64,000 bases of DNA, taken from the NCBI RefSeq assembly GCF_029360725.1, contig NZ_JARKMY010000001.1, positions 62,001-126,000 on the forward strand. The letters are read 5' to 3'. The translations under genes were made by a program, and so were the position numbers. Of this stretch, positions 46,645 through 56,044 are shown piece by piece (within the stretch, counting starts at the first letter, position 1; each line of letters opens with the position of its first letter). This DNA is from Chryseolinea sp. H1M3-3 (lineage in GTDB: Bacteria; Bacteroidota; Bacteroidia; Cytophagales; Cyclobacteriaceae). The notes below the pieces were generated by a model. The model made no database searches, was not told the DNA's origin, and saw only the letters and a program-made list of their open reading frames with translations.

Positions 46645-47865
46645 CTATAGATGTTCAATTAGTTCTGCAGCATTTTGTACGCCATTCTCTGCCCTAAGTT
46701 GTTCGGATAATCTTTCCGCATTATCATAAAGCTGTTTGTTCGTTAATAATTCGTTGACGCGGTCAATAAACAATTGCTCCGTTAATTTTTTCAATGGGAC
46801 CGGAGGCAATGCAACACCCTTCTTATACCCTATCGTTGCCCAAAAATGCTGATCACCCAACGGATACATTACCGGACAAGCAAAGAAGGGTTTTCCTGCT
46901 TGTATACACGCTGCAGCTGTACCAATACCTCCGTGATGGATCACCGCTTTTACCAAAGGGAATAACACATCATACGGTGCTGAAGTAATCACCTTTATCG
47001 ACTTGTTATTTGAAAGCGCTTTTGTATCGTACAGACCCCACCCTTTGACGATGATAAGTCTTATGTTTAAGACTGTTGTAATGCGTGTTAGCACTGCATG
47101 CAAATCGACTCCACTGACAAAGGGCATACTTCCAAATGTCAACAGCAGGGGTGGCTCGCCCTCCGCTATAAAGTCGAGTATTTCTGGGTCTAATGCTACC
47201 TGAGATGGACTTGTCCAAAAGCCGGTGAAATAAGAATCGGGCGGATAATCTTTAGGTTTTTCCAAATAGCTAGGACTAATACCATAAATAGAAGGGAGTT
47301 GTGGCTTTTCAATTTTTTTTGGTAACCCCTCCTCTTCTCTAAAAGACCTTATTGGCTTAAGCATCATTCTAAGTCCCAAGTCCGATAAACGGTAACTAAT
47401 TTTATTGAAAAACGCGGGAAGATGAAGTCCACTGAACACTGGATTAACAAATTCTTTCGTTGGTTGAAATGCAGGTATAACGTTAGCCCGGATCATTTTC
47501 CTAGGGAATTGATCGGCAAAATAATCGCCGAGTGTTTTGATGTGATATAATACTTTATCACTGTTCACAGCCAGCTTATAAAATGTGCGCATGGAATTAT
47601 AAATCATGGGATAGACCCATATTTCAAGATTTTTGCGAGCCCTGAATGGATTCTTCATCATCTTTTTTCCCTCATCTGTCTCCAGGAACGCTTGAAAATC
47701 TGCATCCACCGGCAAAAAATCAATTCCATACGATCGAACTAATTGCTCAAAATTCTTGGCGGTCGATAGCGTTACCTGATGACCCCGTTGCTTAAGGGCG
47801 TGGCCCAAAACCGCGTAAGGTTGAACATCACCTCGGGTACCAAGTGTCAGAAGTGCAATCTTCAT
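46645..47865 (-). CDS. UGT/GT1-like glycosyltransferase (GT-B fold)
   Basis: 406 aa. N-terminus MKIALLTLGTRGDVQPYAVLG is typical for sterol/macrolide-type GT1 and GT28-like enzymes. The donor-binding C-terminal domain has LLLTFGSMPF, VIHHGGIGTAAACIQAGKP and PLGDQHFWATIGYKKGVA, the UGT signature region with the HHGG diphosphate motif. It would transfer a sugar from a nucleotide donor to a hydrophobic acceptor (sterol-like, hopanoid or macrolide). The start is 3 nt after the exchanger gene stop, and the ABC exporter genes follow, so all four are one operon. Confidence 0.88.
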   Translation of the reverse strand: MKIALLTLGTRGDVQPYAVLGHALKQRGHQVTLSTAKNFEQLVRSYGIDFLPVDADFQAFLETDEGKKMMKNPFRARKNLEIWVYPMIYNSMRTFYKLAVNSDKVLYHIKTLGDYFADQFPRKMIRANVIPAFQPTKEFVNPVFSGLHLPAFFNKISYRLSDLGLRMMLKPIRSFREEEGLPKKIEKPQLPSIYGISPSYLEKPKDYPPDSYFTGFWTSPSQVALDPEILDFIAEGEPPLLLTFGSMPFVSGVDLHAVLTRITTVLNIRLIIVKGWGLYDTKALSNNKSIKVITSAPYDVLFPLVKAVIHHGGIGTAAACIQAGKPFFACPVMYPLGDQHFWATIGYKKGVALPPVPLKKLTEQLFIDRVNELLTNKQLYDNAERLSEQLRAENGVQNAAELIEHL

Positions 47866-47868
47866 TTG

Positions 47869-48861
47869 TCAGTTCAATATTAATAAAAGCAGCATATAAA
47901 TGATAAGAATGATCCATGTGTCCACCCCAAGACGCCAGGCCTTTCTTTCAGGACGAATTACCAAACCAATTGCCACCACAGCAGTCATGATAATTGATGC
48001 CAGTATCGAAAGCGAGTGCGTACCCGAAATACTTCCAAACAACGGACCCTCTATGTAAAATAGATCAAGTATCGCCAAGATGGCGATGTTAAAAACGTTG
48101 CTTCCCAATAAATTTCCCATTGCCATATCCAGTGAGCCCATGCGTAAAGCGGAAACAGAAACCACAAGCTCTGGTAACGACGTAGTAATTGCTAAAAATA
48201 CTGTCCCGAAAAATGTGTCGCTGAGACCAGTTTGCTGAGCAATCCTTTCGCCAAAATATGGAAGAAACAATGCGGCTATCGTTACCACAAGTGCGTGAAT
48301 GCTATAAATTGACAGAACATGCTTCAAGTCTTTTTTGTCCCGATCGTCTGAAATTACTTGTTCGTTTTGAGTTACGGTGTTCGACTTTTCAAACAAAAAT
48401 ATTCCACGCATCGCTGCTACGTAAATGGATAAAAGCAATAGACTAAAGGGGCTAAACCACAATATGGCTGGAGTTACCGGCGACAACAGGATTGCAACGC
48501 CTACGCAAGCCAATAAAATAATGCTGAATGATCCGGCAACCACATGGCTCGTTTTTACAAGTGACGTGATTGGCTTTTTTAACATTAAATCGAGTAGGGA
48601 AAGAACCAGCAAATTAAAAGTGCAACTTCCTACTACGTTTCCGACAGCAAGATCCGGAGCCCTAACTACAACCACTGAACTTAGACCTGTAACAAGTTCC
48701 GGCAATGAGGTGACTGTTGCCATAAGAATTAATCCAATCCATGCTTTGCTGAATCCGGTAAGTTCTGCCAGACGGTTACCTTGTTTTGAGAGCTGTGTGC
48801 CGCTCAAGGTAATAAGCGCAGCACAAATAAGAAATCCAATAACGCTTGTAATCACTTTCAA
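47869..48861 (-). CDS. Cation/Ca2+ exchanger of the CaCA (YrbG-like) family
   Basis: 330 aa with ~10 transmembrane segments. Two alpha-repeats are clear: TSLPELVTGLSSVVVVRAPD with GNVVGSCTFNLLVLSLLD, and TSLPELVVSVSALRMGSLD with GNLLGSNVFNIAILAILD. These repeats hold the ion-binding Glu and Ser/Asn residues of Na+(or H+)/Ca2+ antiporters. First gene of the four-gene operon with the glycosyltransferase and ABC exporter. The promoter would be in 48862-49251, whose other half belongs to the divergent sigma gene. Confidence 0.92.
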   Translation of the reverse strand: MKVITSVIGFLICAALITLSGTQLSKQGNRLAELTGFSKAWIGLILMATVTSLPELVTGLSSVVVVRAPDLAVGNVVGSCTFNLLVLSLLDLMLKKPITSLVKTSHVVAGSFSIILLACVGVAILLSPVTPAILWFSPFSLLLLSIYVAAMRGIFLFEKSNTVTQNEQVISDDRDKKDLKHVLSIYSIHALVVTIAALFLPYFGERIAQQTGLSDTFFGTVFLAITTSLPELVVSVSALRMGSLDMAMGNLLGSNVFNIAILAILDLFYIEGPLFGSISGTHSLSILASIIMTAVVAIGLVIRPERKAWRLGVDTWIILIIYMLLLLILN

Positions 48862-49208
48862 AAAGTTAAGATCAATAATATGAAATTTTGCAGTGGGTTC
48901 TCAAACGAGAAATCATTTTTGAAACTCTTTTGTGCTGGCACAAAAGAAACTTGCAATAGATGCTGCGTTAATTTGTATTGGATTGACCTCCTAACAAATT
49001 TACCTAGTGCGGGCCATCAGAATGTGGTACCGTTAAAGCTGTCACTGGCGGAGGCGCCGGGTGAATATTATGGGTAGAACGCCATTTATAACAGTTAACT
49101 CAACGAGCAGCAGCCATGATGTAATGAAAAAAGAAATGGAATGCCCTTATCACTGTGTTTCAAGTTGTGATGAGAGGTTTCTTATTTTGGAATTCCATTC
49201 GATCAATT

Positions 49209-49240
49209 TTTGCTTCAAAAATGTTAGCTTCGTAAAGTTT
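49209..49240 (+). promoter_or_regulatory. Promoter of the second ECF sigma gene
   Basis: TTTG (49209-49212), 20-nt spacer, TAAAGTTT (49233-49240); the ATG follows 11 nt later, giving a leader of only a few nucleotides. The element is close to the TTTG-N19-TAAAGTTG of the other sigma gene. The remaining part of 48862-49208 holds no recognisable gene. Confidence 0.6.
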
Positions 49241-49251
49241 TCAAAAAAATC

Positions 49252-49818
49252 ATGACCCACCTTTCACCGACGGACACAGAACTCTTGGATCTGTTCAAGA
49301 ATGGGGATGCTCATGCTTTCAACAGCATATATGATCGATATTGTTCGCTCATATACAATACGTCGATGAAGATTTTAAATGATACCGCTCTCGCCCAGGA
49401 CGTCGTGCAGGAAACATTTATCAGCTTATTTGAAAAGGGAGGTTTGAAGACCATCAACAATCTCCAGGCCTATCTATTCCAAACCGCTAAATATCAATGT
49501 TTCATGCATCTGCGTGCGGGCAAAATATCCGAAAAGCATCTGCATCGAATTAACACAATTTCAGCATCCAATACGTTAGAAGAAGAATTTGATGCAAAAG
49601 AACTTCAAGTTGTTTTAGACAAAAGTATTTCAGCATTGCCGGACCGATGCCGGGAGGTATTCTACCTCAGCCGGTTTGAACTGCTCTCCAACAAAAAAAT
49701 TGCAGAACGTCTTCATATTTCCCACAAGACGGTTGAAAACCAAATCTCAAAGGCATTAAAAATCCTGCATACTTCTGTAGATAAGCTAGGGCTTTTCATT
49801 CTTTTAATGGCTTCATAA
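49252..49818 (+). CDS. ECF-family RNA polymerase sigma factor (FecI-like)
   Basis: 188 aa. Region 2: TDTELLDLFKNGDAHAFNSI, YDRYCSLIYNTSMKILND and LAQDVVQETFISLFE; YLFQTAKYQCFMHLRAGK is its end. Region 4: ISALPDRCREVFYLSRFELL and the helix-turn-helix SNKKIAERLHISHKTVENQ. It controls the arabinan-type PUL downstream together with the FecR at 49944. Order sigma-fecR-susC-susD-GH43-GH43 is all on the plus strand, unlike the divergent layout in region 2. Confidence 0.94.
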   Translation: MTHLSPTDTELLDLFKNGDAHAFNSIYDRYCSLIYNTSMKILNDTALAQDVVQETFISLFEKGGLKTINNLQAYLFQTAKYQCFMHLRAGKISEKHLHRINTISASNTLEEEFDAKELQVVLDKSISALPDRCREVFYLSRFELLSNKKIAERLHISHKTVENQISKALKILHTSVDKLGLFILLMAS

Positions 49819-49943
49819 TCATGTCTGCTTCAATTCGCTAGCAGGTTCTAAACTACTCGCTCTCTTTTTCCAGTTTTTTGATCCATTAAAAAAATATGAA
49901 GATGGCGATAGGGGTTTATGCAATCGCGTGCAACTAGTAGTTA

Positions 49944-50912
49944 ATGGAAATGAACAAACGTGATTTCGAAGCCCTGTTAGATCGGTATCTGTCGGGGAAG
50001 ACCTCCTTGAAAGAGAACGAGTTATTGGATCAATTTTTTGAGTCCTATCGCGGAAAGAGGGCTGATATCAATAACATGAGTTCTCATATAAAGGAAGAGA
50101 TCTTACAAAATATTAAATCGCAGACCGTGTTCAACAGAAACGCGCGACGCTTTTCTCCCGCACGCATGTGGGGAATAGCGGCGACAATTTCTATAATTTT
50201 TATAGCCGCCGGATATTTCTTCCTTTCCGGGAACCGCTTCACAGAACAACAAGCGCACATTGTCGCCGCGAAAATGAAAAACGTCTCTGCGTTGAAAGGG
50301 CAAAAAAAGGAAATTAAACTTCCGGACGGAACCCGTGTTAAGTTGAACGCAGCCAGTAGCATTTCTTATCATGAAGATTTTATGGGAGATGTTAGAGCGG
50401 TGAGCCTGCAGGGAGAGGCATATTTTGATGTTGCCCGTGATGCGACACGTCCTTTTATTGTTAAGACAGACTATGTTACCACCACCGTGTTGGGCACGTC
50501 TTTCAACGTTCTAACTACACGTAATTCAGTCGCCGTGACCTTAGTGGAGGGTACCGTAAATGTTTCAACATCTAACGGCAAAACCGTATTGCTCCATCCC
50601 AATCAGCAAGCCACCGTTTCGCGGAGTTCCGACATTTCTACAAAGCAAGTCTCGGTAGACCAGTATATCGCATGGAAAGATAATACGCTGCATTTTGATC
50701 ATATCAAGGTGAAGGACGCCGTGATCATTCTCGAAAATTGGTATAACGTCGACATAGTTCTAAAAAACCCATCCATTGAGAATTGTATTGTTACGGCAAA
50801 ATATGAAAACGAATCGCTTGAAAATGTATTGAAGAGTTTTAGTTACATTCTTAAAGTCGACTTTGAAATGAATGGCAGGCAGGTAAACATATATGGCAAA
50901 GGTTGCTTATAG
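49944..50912 (+). CDS. FecR-family anti-sigma factor
   Basis: 322 aa. Cytoplasmic N-terminus to about 70 (NKRDFEALLDRYLSGKTSLK), transmembrane helix about 77-93 (IAATISIIFIAAGYFFL), FecR domain about 115-215 (IKLPDGTRVKLNAASSISYH, VSLQGEAYFDVARDATRPF, VLGTSFNVLT) and C-terminal DUF4974-type domain (VKDAVIILENWYNVDIVLKN). The start gives MEMNKRD; the second ATG (MNKRDFE) is equally possible. It holds the sigma factor of 49252 until the SusC STN domain reports substrate. Confidence 0.94.
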   Translation: MEMNKRDFEALLDRYLSGKTSLKENELLDQFFESYRGKRADINNMSSHIKEEILQNIKSQTVFNRNARRFSPARMWGIAATISIIFIAAGYFFLSGNRFTEQQAHIVAAKMKNVSALKGQKKEIKLPDGTRVKLNAASSISYHEDFMGDVRAVSLQGEAYFDVARDATRPFIVKTDYVTTTVLGTSFNVLTTRNSVAVTLVEGTVNVSTSNGKTVLLHPNQQATVSRSSDISTKQVSVDQYIAWKDNTLHFDHIKVKDAVIILENWYNVDIVLKNPSIENCIVTAKYENESLENVLKSFSYILKVDFEMNGRQVNIYGKGCL

Positions 50913-50981
50913 ATAGGTATGAAAACTTTAACACAAATCACACAACAGGATCGGCCCCCGCCACAAGGAAAAATAACAAGG

Positions 50982-51022
50982 ATAGTCCGGAGTTAACATT
51001 TGGTCGATGCGCTCCGGACTAT
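50982..51022 (+). other. Hairpin in the fecR-susC gap, 45 nt upstream of the susC start
   Basis: A perfect 11-bp inverted repeat, ATAGTCCGGAG (50982-50992) and CTCCGGACTAT (51012-51022), with a 19-nt loop. No U-run follows, so it is not a simple terminator. Position relative to susC equals that of the hairpin at 35882-35913, and both stems contain AGTC/GACT with GG/CC next to it. Confidence 0.75.
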
Positions 51023-51066
51023 AGTCTGAAAATTATTGGATCAATAATTCAAACCCATATAAACTT

Positions 51067-54000
51067 ATGAAAATAGTTTTACTGAAACTACTTATGACTG
51101 TTTCTAAGTATACATTACGTTTTTTTCTCATGCAGGCCATATGCATAAACTTCGTACTGGCATACGATTCCGACGGTCAAAACCTCGATGATGTGAAGGT
51201 TACCCTGGAGGTGAAGCAGGCGAAAATTACCGATGTGTTTACTGCACTCGAAAAGAAAACAACCTACGTCTTTGCTTACACCGACTTGGTCCGCAAGATT
51301 GACCGGCGTTATGATCTCACTTACGAGAATGTCTCCATGAAAAAAATTCTGGAGGAGCTTTCCCGATTAGAAAAACTGCAGTTCAAAAAAATCAACCAAA
51401 CGATTTCAGTGAGTCCCATGGACATCACCAAAAGCAAAGAACCTCCACCACTGCTAACGCTGTTATCGATCACCGGAAAAATAACTGACGAGGCGAATGC
51501 AGCGATTCCAGGCGTTAATGTGGTTTTGAAGGGAACTACCAATGGAACATCAACAGATGCAGAGGGGCGCTATTCATTGAATATTCCAGACGACGCAAGC
51601 AGCGGAACTCTTGTCTTTTCATTTATCGGTTATGTAACCATCGAAGAGCCTATCAATAGTAGAACCACCATCGACGTTGTGCTGCGGCCCGATGTTCAGT
51701 CCCTTAATGAAGTTGTTGTCATAGGTTATCAGTCCGTTGACAAAAAGGATTTAACTGGTGCGGTATCTGTGATCAGTCCAGACGAAACAAACCGCGTCAC
51801 GTCGAACTCCCTGGCAGAATCCATTCAAGGGTTGGCACCGGGTGTTACGGTAAGAAATGGTGGGGCGCCAGGCCAGATGGCCAAGATTGAAATACGCGGC
51901 GCGGCCAGTTTTACAAATACCGATCCGCTCTATGTCATCGATGGAATGATCGCGGATGCAAATACTACGATCAATACAAATGATATAGAGTCTATTCAAA
52001 TATTAAAAGATGCATCGGCTGCTGCGATCTATGGGTCGCGGGCTGCGAACGGTGTCATTATTGTTACGAGCAAAAGAGGCAAAGAAGGTCCTGCGCGGAT
52101 TGCTTTGTCGGCCAAGTATGGTGTGCAGGCAATTCCCAAACGGTGGGATGTCATGAACAGCACTGAGTTTGCCGCAATGCAGCGGACGCAATATGAAAAT
52201 TCCGGACAAACACCATTGCCTAGCGTAGGAACTGATTTCGATCCTATCGTCAATACAGACTGGCAAGAAGAAATGCTTCAGACAGGAAACATGCAGGATT
52301 ATAATATTACACTCTCGGGCGGATCTCAAACGAACAGTTATCTTATTTCCGGAAGCTGGTTTAAAAACGAGGGCGTCTTGATCGGACACAATTTCAATAG
52401 AGGAAGTCTGCGTATTAATACAAGCACCACCCGGGGACGGGTAACTTTTGGCGAGAACCTGGTTTTCACTAACACAAATATAAAAACCCCTCGGGAAGGC
52501 AATCCTTTTTATGATATGCCTCTGATGCTTCCCGTTATCCCCGTAAGGTCGCCCGGGTATGTAACTGATCTAAATCCCGAGGGATGGGGAATCGGAACAA
52601 CCGAAGCAATTTCATATGCCTTCAATCCTGTAGCGGTAAATAATTTAAGCCTCGGTACCAGCAATTACGCCAAACTCGTGGGCAACGCTTATGTTGATGT
52701 AAAACTATTCGATTGGCTTTCTTACCGGTTTAACGCAGGGGCTGAGGTAAGTTTTGATTTCAACAAAACGGTTAGAAAACTTGGGATATGGCAATATAAC
52801 GCTGCTCCAAAACCAAGCTCTGTCGATGAAGAACGGGCCCGTTTTCTGAGCCTGCTTTTTGAGCATACGGTTAACTTTAAAAAAGTATTTGGAGACCACA
52901 ACTTAAATGGTGTTTTGGGAATCAGTCAGCAGCATACGACCCGCGAATCAACAACCGGCGGACGAACGAATCTGCAGATATTTAATAATCGATACATGAC
53001 AACTATCGGGTCGGCTACCGGTGTAGCGACTTCCGGAGGGGGTACGCCAATCGACTATAAGATCCTGGGATATCTGGGCCGGGTGAACTATTCGTTTAAG
53101 GATAAATACTTACTTACCCTCACGGGACGGATAGACAAAGATTCACGCTTTGGACCAAACAACCGTACCGGTATATTTCATTCGGAAGCATTAGCATGGC
53201 GATTGAGTGAAGAAGATTTCTTCAATGTCGATTGGATCAGTAATTTAAAATTGCATGCATCTTATGGTGAATTAGGAATCGTTCCCCTCAATTCCTGGGA
53301 CTATACTGTGTACATCAATAATGGACCGCGTGCTGTTTTCGGTGATGATCAAATTCCCTATGTTGGCATCACTCAGGCGCAATTGGCAAATCCTGATTTA
53401 AAATGGGAAGAGCGGATCGTGAAGAATGTCGGGATAGATGCCAGCTTCCTGGAGGATAGGATTTCCCTGTCGATAGAGGCATACAATTCTTTATCCGAGG
53501 ATGCGCTTCTGCAATTGCCGGTTGCAGGCTACCTCGGTAATCTAGGAGGTAATCCATTTATTAACGCAGGATCTATCCGCAATACCGGGATAGAATTCGC
53601 AGCGACCTATCGGAATACTAAAAACGAATTAAAATGGGATATCACTGGGAACTTTACCACTATCAACAATACAGTGGAGGACGTTGGTAACCGTGGGGAA
53701 GGTATTGACTACATTCAATTTGGCAACACGCGTACAAAAGTCGGGCGATCACTGGGAGAATGGTTTTTAATCCGGTCGGAAGGCTTGTTTCAAAGTCAAG
53801 ATGAAATTGACAATTATCGCAGCACCAGCGGAACCGTTATTCAGCCTTTTGCAAAACCCGGCGACGTCAAATATCTCGATATGAATGACGATGGTACGAT
53901 CAATGCGGAAGATCGGGATTTTGTCGGGTCGCCATGGCCAAACCTTCAGACCGGTCTACAGTTCAATGCATCATACAAACAGTTTTCTCTTAACCTGCAA

Positions 54001-54462
54001 CTGGTCGGTATTTTCGGCTACACAATTTACAATGATGTAAAAAGATCGTTAGACAGTTATCAACGCACCAACTTCAGACGCGACATAAGCCCCTGGACAG
54101 AAAGTAACACCAATACGGGCGATCCGAGAATTGCGCTGGATACCGAACAAGGCATCATCGATAATAACCGGGGCGACACTGACCGGTGGCTAGAGAATGG
54201 TTCCTATGTGCGCCTCAGAAATGTTGAGTTTGCTTATAGACTTCCTGCCACCTTCTTAAGTCGCATGAATATTCAGAACGCGCGGCTCTTCGTCAGTGGC
54301 CAGAATCTATTTACCATCACTGGCTACGATGGTCTTGATCCGGACATCGTTGGGAATACAGATCCCAATAATCCTCAGGGACGAATTCTTGAACGCGGCG
54401 TTGATTTAGGCAATTGGCCATCCAGCCGCATATTTTCCGTAGGTATTCAATGCGAATTTTAA
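51067..54462 (+). CDS. SusC/RagA-family TonB-dependent transporter with STN signalling domain
   Basis: 1131 aa. A hydrophobic signal region to about 36 (FFLMQAICINFVLAYDSDGQ), STN domain about 40-120 (VTLEVKQAKITDVFTALEKK ... SVSP), carboxypeptidase-regulatory-like domain about 133-215 (ITGKITDEANAAIPGVNV), plug with VVVIGYQSVDKKDLTGAV and ASAAAIYGSRAANGVIIV, and a barrel ending IFSVGIQCEF with terminal Phe. It imports arabino- or xylo-oligosaccharides and, through STN, signals to the FecR encoded upstream. susD begins 15 nt later. Confidence 0.95.
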   Translation: MKIVLLKLLMTVSKYTLRFFLMQAICINFVLAYDSDGQNLDDVKVTLEVKQAKITDVFTALEKKTTYVFAYTDLVRKIDRRYDLTYENVSMKKILEELSRLEKLQFKKINQTISVSPMDITKSKEPPPLLTLLSITGKITDEANAAIPGVNVVLKGTTNGTSTDAEGRYSLNIPDDASSGTLVFSFIGYVTIEEPINSRTTIDVVLRPDVQSLNEVVVIGYQSVDKKDLTGAVSVISPDETNRVTSNSLAESIQGLAPGVTVRNGGAPGQMAKIEIRGAASFTNTDPLYVIDGMIADANTTINTNDIESIQILKDASAAAIYGSRAANGVIIVTSKRGKEGPARIALSAKYGVQAIPKRWDVMNSTEFAAMQRTQYENSGQTPLPSVGTDFDPIVNTDWQEEMLQTGNMQDYNITLSGGSQTNSYLISGSWFKNEGVLIGHNFNRGSLRINTSTTRGRVTFGENLVFTNTNIKTPREGNPFYDMPLMLPVIPVRSPGYVTDLNPEGWGIGTTEAISYAFNPVAVNNLSLGTSNYAKLVGNAYVDVKLFDWLSYRFNAGAEVSFDFNKTVRKLGIWQYNAAPKPSSVDEERARFLSLLFEHTVNFKKVFGDHNLNGVLGISQQHTTRESTTGGRTNLQIFNNRYMTTIGSATGVATSGGGTPIDYKILGYLGRVNYSFKDKYLLTLTGRIDKDSRFGPNNRTGIFHSEALAWRLSEEDFFNVDWISNLKLHASYGELGIVPLNSWDYTVYINNGPRAVFGDDQIPYVGITQAQLANPDLKWEERIVKNVGIDASFLEDRISLSIEAYNSLSEDALLQLPVAGYLGNLGGNPFINAGSIRNTGIEFAATYRNTKNELKWDITGNFTTINNTVEDVGNRGEGIDYIQFGNTRTKVGRSLGEWFLIRSEGLFQSQDEIDNYRSTSGTVIQPFAKPGDVKYLDMNDDGTINAEDRDFVGSPWPNLQTGLQFNASYKQFSLNLQLVGIFGYTIYNDVKRSLDSYQRTNFRRDISPWTESNTNTGDPRIALDTEQGIIDNNRGDTDRWLENGSYVRLRNVEFAYRLPATFLSRMNIQNARLFVSGQNLFTITGYDGLDPDIVGNTDPNNPQGRILERGVDLGNWPSSRIFSVGIQCEF

Positions 54463-54477
54463 CTAGGTGAGACTATT

Positions 54478-56007
54478 ATGAAAAAAGCAATATTATTATC
54501 AATACTCATCATTGGTGGGTTTACCAGCTGCGATGACGATTTGAATATTGAGAATCCAAATCAAGCGACCGTCGAGGCATTTTGGAAAAATCAAAATGAT
54601 GCCGTTGCCGGTGTAAATGCCATATACAGTACGTTGCACCGTGGTGCGATATCGCGATGGATGCCGTTCTATTATATCATTCGGTCTGACGAAGGTAAGA
54701 GCACAAGTCCGGCGACTGATATTGTGAACAACATGGATCAATTTCTTATCACCGACTACAATTATGGAAATGCTTACGGTATATGGAACGATATTTATGT
54801 AGGCATCTTTCGTGCCAACCAAGTACTCGACAACGTGCCGGCTATTGAAATGGACGAACAGCTTAAGACGCGAATTCTCGGAGAGGCTAAATTTTTACGC
54901 GGACTATTTTACTATAATTTGGTTTCGCTCTGGGGCAACGTTCCATTAATGCTTACGACCTCTAAACCGAGCGATCGGCCAGAAACTTCTTCTGCGGAGG
55001 CGGTATGGGCACAAATTGAAAAGGACCTGTCGGAGGCGGCTAATTCCTTACCTGGCAACTACGGAACATCTGACCGTGGCAGAGCAACAAAAGGTGCAGC
55101 CTATGCCCTCTTGGCGAAAGCGCTGATGCAACAACAAAAATATGCCGAGGCGTTGACACCGCTAGAATGGCTGGTGGAAGGTGAAGGAAGCTCGTTTTAT
55201 GACTTAATGCCTGACTACCGTGATAATTTCCTCGTTAACACTGAAAATAATATGGAATCAGTTTTTGAATGGCAATTTGAACTGAACGCTAGTGAAAATC
55301 ATGATGACGACGTAGATCCAAGAACAGACAATCTCAATTATGGTACTTCCATCGCCCAATTCTTTGGTCCTAGTGGTGTGGGTTGGTCGGATGGTGAAGC
55401 GAACCGTTGGGTTGTGGATGAATTTCTGATTGAATCCACTGGGGGCGGCGATCGAGATCCACGGTTAGCAGCCTCTTTTTTGTTTGATTTTACTGATGAA
55501 GACGGACCTGATCAAACAATGATTTATGGTCAGACGTTTACACAGCGATATGGTGTAGGCAATAAACGTGTTTGGTTCAGAAAATTTCAAAACGATCATT
55601 GGAAAGATTTTGAAGGATATAATTCTCCGAACAATTGGCGGTATATACGATATGCGGATGTGTTGCTGATGTATGCCGAATGTCTCAATGCTGAGAGCGC
55701 AACCGCCGAAGCATACGCGCACGTAGATCGCGTACGCGAACGGGCAGGACTGGAAAAGTTATCAGTTTCACAGCCAGGTTTAACACAACAGGGATTTTTA
55801 GAACAATTAAAACACGAAAGGTTGTTAGAACTATCCGGGGAAGGTCACCGTTGGAATGATCTGGCGCGGTGGGGTGATCTAGGGCCAGCGTTGGCAGCCC
55901 GCGATCCAGGTTTTGCAACATTTGATATTGGAAAAGATGAACGTTTGCCTATCCCACAACAAGAACGTGACGTCAATCCGTTACTAGAACAAAATCCGAT
56001 GTGGTAG
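54478..56007 (+). CDS. SusD/RagB-family glycan-binding lipoprotein (arabinan-type PUL)
   Basis: 509 aa. MKKAILLSILIIGGFTSC-DDD shows a lipobox Cys at residue 18, so it is a surface lipoprotein. SusD hallmarks: PNQATVEAFWKNQNDAVAGV near the N-terminus, ILGEAKFLRGLFYYNLVSLW with GNVPLML, YALLAKALMQQQKYAEALT, and the C-terminal YIRYADVLLMYAECLNA, HERLLELSGEGHRWNDLARW and LPIPQQERDVNP. It binds the glycan at the cell surface with the SusC upstream. Its stop codon is followed at once by a 14-bp hairpin. Confidence 0.95.
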   Translation: MKKAILLSILIIGGFTSCDDDLNIENPNQATVEAFWKNQNDAVAGVNAIYSTLHRGAISRWMPFYYIIRSDEGKSTSPATDIVNNMDQFLITDYNYGNAYGIWNDIYVGIFRANQVLDNVPAIEMDEQLKTRILGEAKFLRGLFYYNLVSLWGNVPLMLTTSKPSDRPETSSAEAVWAQIEKDLSEAANSLPGNYGTSDRGRATKGAAYALLAKALMQQQKYAEALTPLEWLVEGEGSSFYDLMPDYRDNFLVNTENNMESVFEWQFELNASENHDDDVDPRTDNLNYGTSIAQFFGPSGVGWSDGEANRWVVDEFLIESTGGGDRDPRLAASFLFDFTDEDGPDQTMIYGQTFTQRYGVGNKRVWFRKFQNDHWKDFEGYNSPNNWRYIRYADVLLMYAECLNAESATAEAYAHVDRVRERAGLEKLSVSQPGLTQQGFLEQLKHERLLELSGEGHRWNDLARWGDLGPALAARDPGFATFDIGKDERLPIPQQERDVNPLLEQNPMW

Positions 56008-56012
56008 TTATC

Positions 56013-56044
56013 GAAAGCATTATGTCGTTAGACATAATGCTTTC
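56013..56044 (+). other. Perfect 14-bp hairpin between susD and GH43
   Basis: GAAAGCATTATGTC (56013-56026), loop GTTA, GACATAATGCTTTC (56031-56044). It starts 5 nt after the susD stop codon and spans the possible ATG starts of the next gene (56022, 56037). It is followed by TCAAATCTCT, without a strong U-run, so it is more likely a 3' stabilising or translation-blocking element than a full terminator. Confidence 0.85.
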
